34,291 bases of DNA. It comes from Motilimonas eburnea (GTDB lineage Bacteria > Pseudomonadota > Gammaproteobacteria > Enterobacterales > CBDFNC01). The translations under genes were made by a program, and so were the position numbers. Of the stretch, positions 32,401 through 34,291 are shown in pieces. Location of the stretch: NCBI RefSeq assembly GCF_021295345.1, contig NZ_JAIMJB010000032.1, positions 1 through 34,291 on the forward strand. The letters run 5' to 3'. The notes below the pieces were generated by a model. The model ran no database searches, was not told the origin of the DNA, and saw nothing but the letters and a program-made list of their open reading frames with translations. Positions within the stretch are counted from its first letter, which is position 1. Every line of letters begins with the position of its first letter.

Positions 32401-33892
32401 CAAGTTAGTCCTGGCAGAAAAAGCGCGCGTACAAGCTCAAGCACAAGAGAAGCAATGTCGTGAGCGTTTAAACCAAGAGCAGCAAACCCAAGTTGCCCTT
32501 AATGCGGGTCTTCAAGCTAAGCAGCAAACCTTGCAAGAGCTAAATACCGAGCTGGCCGCCTTAGGCGTTGTCCTTAGCCATGATAGTGAAGCCAAGGCCA
32601 AAGCCCATAAAGAGCAGATCCAAACGGATCTGGTCGAGACGCGCGCTAAACGCAATAGCACCAATTCGCACCTAAAGGTGACCGAGAAAGAAGTGGCCAC
32701 CTTAGCCAGCAGCGAAAAATCCGTTAAGCAACACTATCAGCAAGCGCGTGCGACCTTAGTGAAGCAAAAAGCAGGCTGGAGTTTAGTTAACGCGATTGCG
32801 CAAACCAACGATGTGGCGCGCCGACTTGATCGCGCCGAGCTCAAATACCTTGATGCCGATGAGCTAAAGTCTATGTCGGACAAAGCCCTAGGTACGCTTC
32901 GCGCTGCGGTTGCACACGATGAAGAGCTGCGCGATGCGCTGCGTTTCTCGGAAGATAATCGCCAGCCAGAGCGCAAGGTGATGTTCTACGTGGCGGTGTA
33001 TCAATACCTGAAACAGCGTATTCGCCATGACATTATCCGCAGCGATGATCCGGTTGAAGCCATCGAGGAAATGGAAATTGAATTAGCCCGTTTAACGGAT
33101 GAGCTAAAACAACGTGAATCACATCTGTCGATTTCGGCCCATGAAGTGGCCAGTAAGATTCACAACACCATTCGCCGTGAGCAAAACCGCATTCGCGCCC
33201 TGAACCAAGGCCTGCAAAGCGTGGCCTTTGGTCAAGTGGCGGGCGTGCGCTTAAATGTGTCACTGCGTGAAGCGTACTCAACCTTGCTCAATGCCTTAGC
33301 CGAGCAGGGCGCCCAGCACCAAGACTTGTTTGGTAATAACGAGCTGAGCTTCTCAGAAGCCATGGCGAAATTGTTCCAGCGCCTTAACCCGCATATCGAC
33401 CAAGGTGAGCGCAGCCATCAGGTATTAGGTGAAGCTTTACTGGATTACCGCAACTACCTCGAAATGCAAATTGAGGTTTGCCGCGGCACCGAAGGTTGGT
33501 TACGCGCCGAGAGCGGCGCCCTTTCTACCGGTGAAGCGATCGGTACGGGTCAAGCTATCTTGTTGATGGTATTGCATTCTTGGGAAGAAGAATCACGCCG
33601 TTTCCGTGCTCGTGATATTCTACCTTGTCGCTTATTGTTCTTGGATGAGGCGGCGCGTTTGGATGCGCGCTCCATTGCCACCCTGTTTGAATTGTGTGAG
33701 CGCCAAGATATGCAATTGATCATCGCCGCACCGGAAAACATCAGTCCTGAAAACGGCACCACCTATAAGCTTATTCGTAAAACCCACGGCAAAAACGAAC
33801 ACGTACACGTGGTGGGCTTGCGCGGCTTTGGTTATGGTAAAACCGAAACAGAGGATAATAAACAGAGTGTGATCCCTGAGCTGATTGAATAG
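29426..33892 (+). CDS. mukB: MukB, SMC-like ATPase of the MukBEF condensin
   Basis: A 1488-residue chromosome-organising ATPase (E. coli 1486), complete. The N-terminal head has Walker A GGNGAGKST at residues 34-42. Long Gln/Glu/Leu-rich coiled coils run from about 240 to 650 and 830 to 1090. They flank the compact hinge (GGVLLSDVYDDITLEEAPYF and following). The C-terminal head carries signature ALSTGEAIGTGQAILLMVLH and Walker B RLLFLDEAARLDAR. MukB dimers with MukE and MukF extrude DNA loops and act with topoisomerase IV. ATG 29426 is two bases after the mukE stop, so translation is coupled. The many reading frames on the opposite strand are shadows of Gln-rich codons. Confidence 0.98.
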   Translation: MANRGKFISLTMVNWNGFFARTFELDQLVTTLSGGNGAGKSTTMAAFITAMIPDQTLLHFRNTTEAGSSNASRDKGLYGKLKAGPCYSLLQVRNSYDQLIWLGVHLEQIAGRDKKVNITPFALTDLPEDVKPTELLLESLSQGQSRVRQFSELRAAAAEFGGVRVTKYNSITEYHNFMFDIGVIPKKMRDQKDRSKLYRLIEASLYGGISSTITRSLRDYLLPENSGIRKAFQDMEAAIKENRHTLERIKQTQSDRDLFKNLITETTHYVAAEYVRLGSQRQAYSEQALAQRAKLQATQKLLKEEQGRIVYLQHELDKLTQREGMLEQELELASDMLQKVLQAVALQSKITQYQGEIDITLAQLEEQQEKLEQANILFLESETAKLGAEAEVDSLKTQLSDYQQALDIQQTRAIQYKQAVAALEQAKISAQAPDLVPELAADKLALFKAEQEELTHQVLAAKHSLEMANAALEKFEKALGFLSQIEQVTSRQQAHGQAKQVLAQEQSYLGVVQRKTEIERSLQDAQRQHQQQQQLNSWLADYAGQTNVTISQGEQVAEQQELALVEQETLAAQQAELADVLATNKEKLASLNASNQRLTQFAPKWLVAQAEKEKLEQASEQTLDDASSVSATMQQTLQQEQALKQRKEQLNQEKTQLEQQIRRLQNAGGETDETLGSIALDLGGVLLSDVYDDITLEEAPYFSALYGPARYGVVVRDLDLAIEKLATISNCPEDLYLIQGDPDAFDEALFNATELGDAVLVREGARQVRYSPLPKTPLFGRAAREARIAELDKARDGLIEEFGTVSFEQQKKLRLYNQFNDFIAAHLSVVFESDPQVQLAENKQAIKHIEQQTQTAQQQQGQLQQGLKALKQQLQLLDKIEPLAYLIGDASIATRLEQAQQAANELKQANQFLVQHKSALAGLAKEVDYLQYDPQDIDLLKAALEQVEAQLTAKKRQCYDLEQVQARLAHFGYADAQALLDQTSQINDELKAKLVLAEKARVQAQAQEKQCRERLNQEQQTQVALNAGLQAKQQTLQELNTELAALGVVLSHDSEAKAKAHKEQIQTDLVETRAKRNSTNSHLKVTEKEVATLASSEKSVKQHYQQARATLVKQKAGWSLVNAIAQTNDVARRLDRAELKYLDADELKSMSDKALGTLRAAVAHDEELRDALRFSEDNRQPERKVMFYVAVYQYLKQRIRHDIIRSDDPVEAIEEMEIELARLTDELKQRESHLSISAHEVASKIHNTIRREQNRIRALNQGLQSVAFGQVAGVRLNVSLREAYSTLLNALAEQGAQHQDLFGNNELSFSEAMAKLFQRLNPHIDQGERSHQVLGEALLDYRNYLEMQIEVCRGTEGWLRAESGALSTGEAIGTGQAILLMVLHSWEEESRRFRARDILPCRLLFLDEAARLDARSIATLFELCERQDMQLIIAAPENISPENGTTYKLIRKTHGKNEHVHVVGLRGFGYGKTETEDNKQSVIPELIE

Positions 33893-33906
33893 CAAGAAAC
33901 CAAGGT

Positions 33907-33943
33907 GCTAATCAGCATAAACCAAGCTGATTAGCGCTGTTTT
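33907..33943 (+). terminator. Terminator of mukFEB
   Basis: GCTAATCAGC (33907-33916) pairs perfectly with GCTGATTAGC (33926-33935), nine-base loop, then GCTGTTTT. It lies 14 bases after the mukB stop; the converging LysR fragment ends 12 bases further on. Confidence 0.85.
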
Positions 33944-33954
33944 CAATGCCTCTG

Positions 33955-34291
33955 TTATTTTTGTGTGGTTAATTCCTCGGTGAGCAATTGTTCATAAGTG
34001 ACCTTGAAAATTTTATGAACCAGATTGTAATCTCTGATGATCCTATCGCGTTGATTAGACACATTGGCTACGCCTAAGAACATATGACCGGGAGGCTCAG
34101 GCAAAGGCAGGGCTTTGATCTCATCTCCCATTCCCAACTTACTGGCTTCGACCATAGTCGACACCCAGGGCGGGATTCCACTTTGTTCAACTTTCAACCA
34201 AATATAATCTTTGAACGATATTCGCCGGACCAACCTGACTTTCTACGTTTGGCTGCCAAGCTATCTTTTTCGCTAATATCCTGCTTTATCG
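33955..34291 (-). pseudogene. C-terminal part of a LysR-type regulator, frameshifted and cut by the window end
   Basis: The C-terminal about 90 residues of a LysR effector-binding domain: FKDYIWLKVEQSGIPPWVST, then MVEASKLGMGDEIKALPLPE and GHMFLGVANVSNQRDRIIRD. Upstream, this frame meets three stop codons within 57 bases. A different frame is open from the window edge and reads KQDISEKDSLAAKRRKSGWS then GEYRSK, which suits the region just before. The switch falls at about 34205-34225. So the gene is probably broken by a small indel, or the sequence has an error there. The N-terminal DNA-binding part lies beyond the window. Assignment to LysR is by pattern, moderately sure. Confidence 0.6.

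Overview
The window reads as chromosome of a gammaproteobacterium of the Shewanella / Aeromonas / Vibrio neighbourhood. The grounds are a complete rnfABCDGE-nth-gloA run, a mukFEB condensin operon, tRNA-Asn genes and a DnaA-box cluster upstream of uvrB. Shewanella or a near relative is my best guess, from the style of RnfC and the gene content. That is inference; I could not compare with any database.

Bases 1-5290 are an accessory block: eight small genes, all on the + strand, AT-richer than the rest and mostly unrecognised. Their spacers carry a recurring motif related to GGCTGGACACCCATC, and several genes end in an RYYYAAC-like heptamer with GTTAGG-like partners. This looks like a degenerate integron cassette array or a similar small-gene accumulation site. 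One member is a short endonuclease V-like protein and one resembles DUF4826. No integrase is visible.

Bases 5286-8510 hold ordinary small genes: a GNAT acetyltransferase and elbB on the - strand, then on the + strand a zinc-ribbon membrane protein, a GFA-type zinc protein, a VOC protein and an unknown 72-residue protein. Bases 8731-11720 are a two-gene operon for a DUF1800 lipoprotein and a Tat-exported DUF1501 protein. A strong bidirectional terminator follows.

Bases 11783-19162 (- strand) are rnfA-B-C-D-G-E, nth and gloA, in that transcription order. Rnf is a membrane redox pump, and its RnfC carries an unusually long, nearly identical 42-residue repeat tract. Upstream is a catalytically degenerate GGDEF-EAL membrane protein, then three identical tRNA-Asn genes behind one strong promoter with a GC-rich discriminator.

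The 1-kb gap before uvrB contains three DnaA boxes, two of them as a perfect inverted pair. In E. coli the DnaA-reactivating site DARS1 lies just upstream of uvrB, so this is probably its counterpart. After uvrB come a 43-codon gene missed by size cut-offs (with an even smaller overlapping reading frame), a DUF3297 gene, an inverted pair of REP-like elements, tpiA and an elyC-like gene. mukF, mukE and mukB then fill most of the right end. The window closes on the frameshifted C-terminal part of a LysR-type regulator on the - strand.
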